DNA of 6,151 bases from Candidatus Coatesiibacteriota bacterium (GTDB lineage: Bacteria; RBG-13-66-14): assembly GCA_014728185.1 (NCBI GenBank), contig WJMB01000257.1, forward strand, positions 1-6,151. The letters run 5' to 3'. Under the pieces are notes generated by a model that ran no database searches, had not been told where the DNA came from, and saw only the letters and a list, made by a program, of their open reading frames with translations. Position 1 is the stretch's first letter. Each line of letters starts with the position of its first letter. The position numbers and the translations under genes are program-made. Of this stretch, positions 5,965 through 6,151 are shown piece after piece.

Positions 5965-6151
5965 AAGTATCGGTCCGAACACGGTATACGATCCCAACTG
6001 CTAAACCCTGAGATTTTGATTGGTGATGCATTCAATCTGTCTGCACTACTTGATCAAACAACAGACCGCCTTTTATTTTCGCTAAGCCCTGAACTTCCAG
6101 GATACCGGGTAGCATCTGATACGCTTGATCATCCCAGAACTATACGAGGCC

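Larger units (their letters stand above)
5216..6151. other. AT-rich spacer to the window end, no supportable gene
   Basis: More than 900 bases without a frame showing protein-like composition, a Shine-Dalgarno site plus start, or a recognisable motif. Base composition is far from that of the genes (23 of 60 G or C at 5761-5820). The part next to 5202 must hold the promoter and leader of the - strand gene, but I see no clear -35/-10 pair. Possible structures are the inverted repeats at 5403-5418 and 5941-5964, a nested pair of short stems (CCGATC 5473-5478 with GATCGG 5521-5526 enclosing TCGGG 5488-5492 with CCCGA 5511-5515), and the C8T7 run at 5901-5915. No tRNA T-arm or insertion-sequence ends were found. 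Confidence 0.6.

Noticed and set aside
5595..6031. Several frames of 63-97 codons on both strands in the last spacer.
   Set aside because: They overlap one another, lack Shine-Dalgarno sites, cross the C8T7 run and show no protein-like pattern.
1..6151. CRISPR arrays, insertion sequences, toxin-antitoxin pairs, phage genes, retron- or DGR-like elements.
   Set aside because: No regularly spaced repeats, transposase or reverse-transcriptase motifs, or paired small genes were seen on either strand.

Overview
The window is bacterial DNA with GC-rich genes (for example 44 of 60 bases are G or C at 2461-2520) separated by much more AT-rich spacers (23 of 60 at 5761-5820). TTG starts, Shine-Dalgarno sites, TGA stops and tight gene spacing all fit a bacterium. 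The lineage cannot be fixed from the sequence. The GC-rich coding style and a secreted DNRLRE-type protein with a short aromatic C-terminal tail resemble uncultured candidate-phylum bacteria, but that is inference.

Bases 1-2918 hold a co-directional run on the + strand. It contains the C-terminal 258 residues of a GlcD-type FAD-linked oxidase (cut by the window start), a class I SAM-dependent methyltransferase overlapping it by 4 nt, and a complete M18 family aminopeptidase of the ApeA type 24 nt further on. They are probably co-transcribed, although the three functions do not form an obvious pathway. A strong GC hairpin without a U-tract follows at 2973-2999.

Bases 2919-3715 form a spacer of about 0.8 kb without a convincing gene. 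Its GC-rich first part (about 3090-3222) can fold into three consecutive hairpins and an H-type pseudoknot. Its second part is AT-rich, with only weak promoter-like sites. Then comes a complete, stand-alone triosephosphate isomerase gene (tpiA, 3716-4474) with all catalytic residues. It ends at a long hairpin (4495-4537), again without a U-tract, which sits between tpiA and the convergent gene on the - strand.

The - strand gene (4567-5202) encodes a small exported protein: an ideal Shine-Dalgarno site, a signal peptide and one DNRLRE-like beta-rich domain. It is interrupted by an in-frame TGA at codon 59. Both sides of the stop are in the same frame and read as one domain, and TGA is a normal stop in the neighbouring genes. 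This is therefore most simply a nonsense mutation or base-call error, perhaps of a Trp TGG codon; recoding is less likely.

Bases 5203-6151 are AT-rich and show no supportable gene. They contain two small inverted repeats and a C8T7 homopolymer junction. I found no tRNA, rRNA, CRISPR array, insertion sequence or defence system. The best leads are the TGA-split exported protein and the pseudoknot-bearing spacer.
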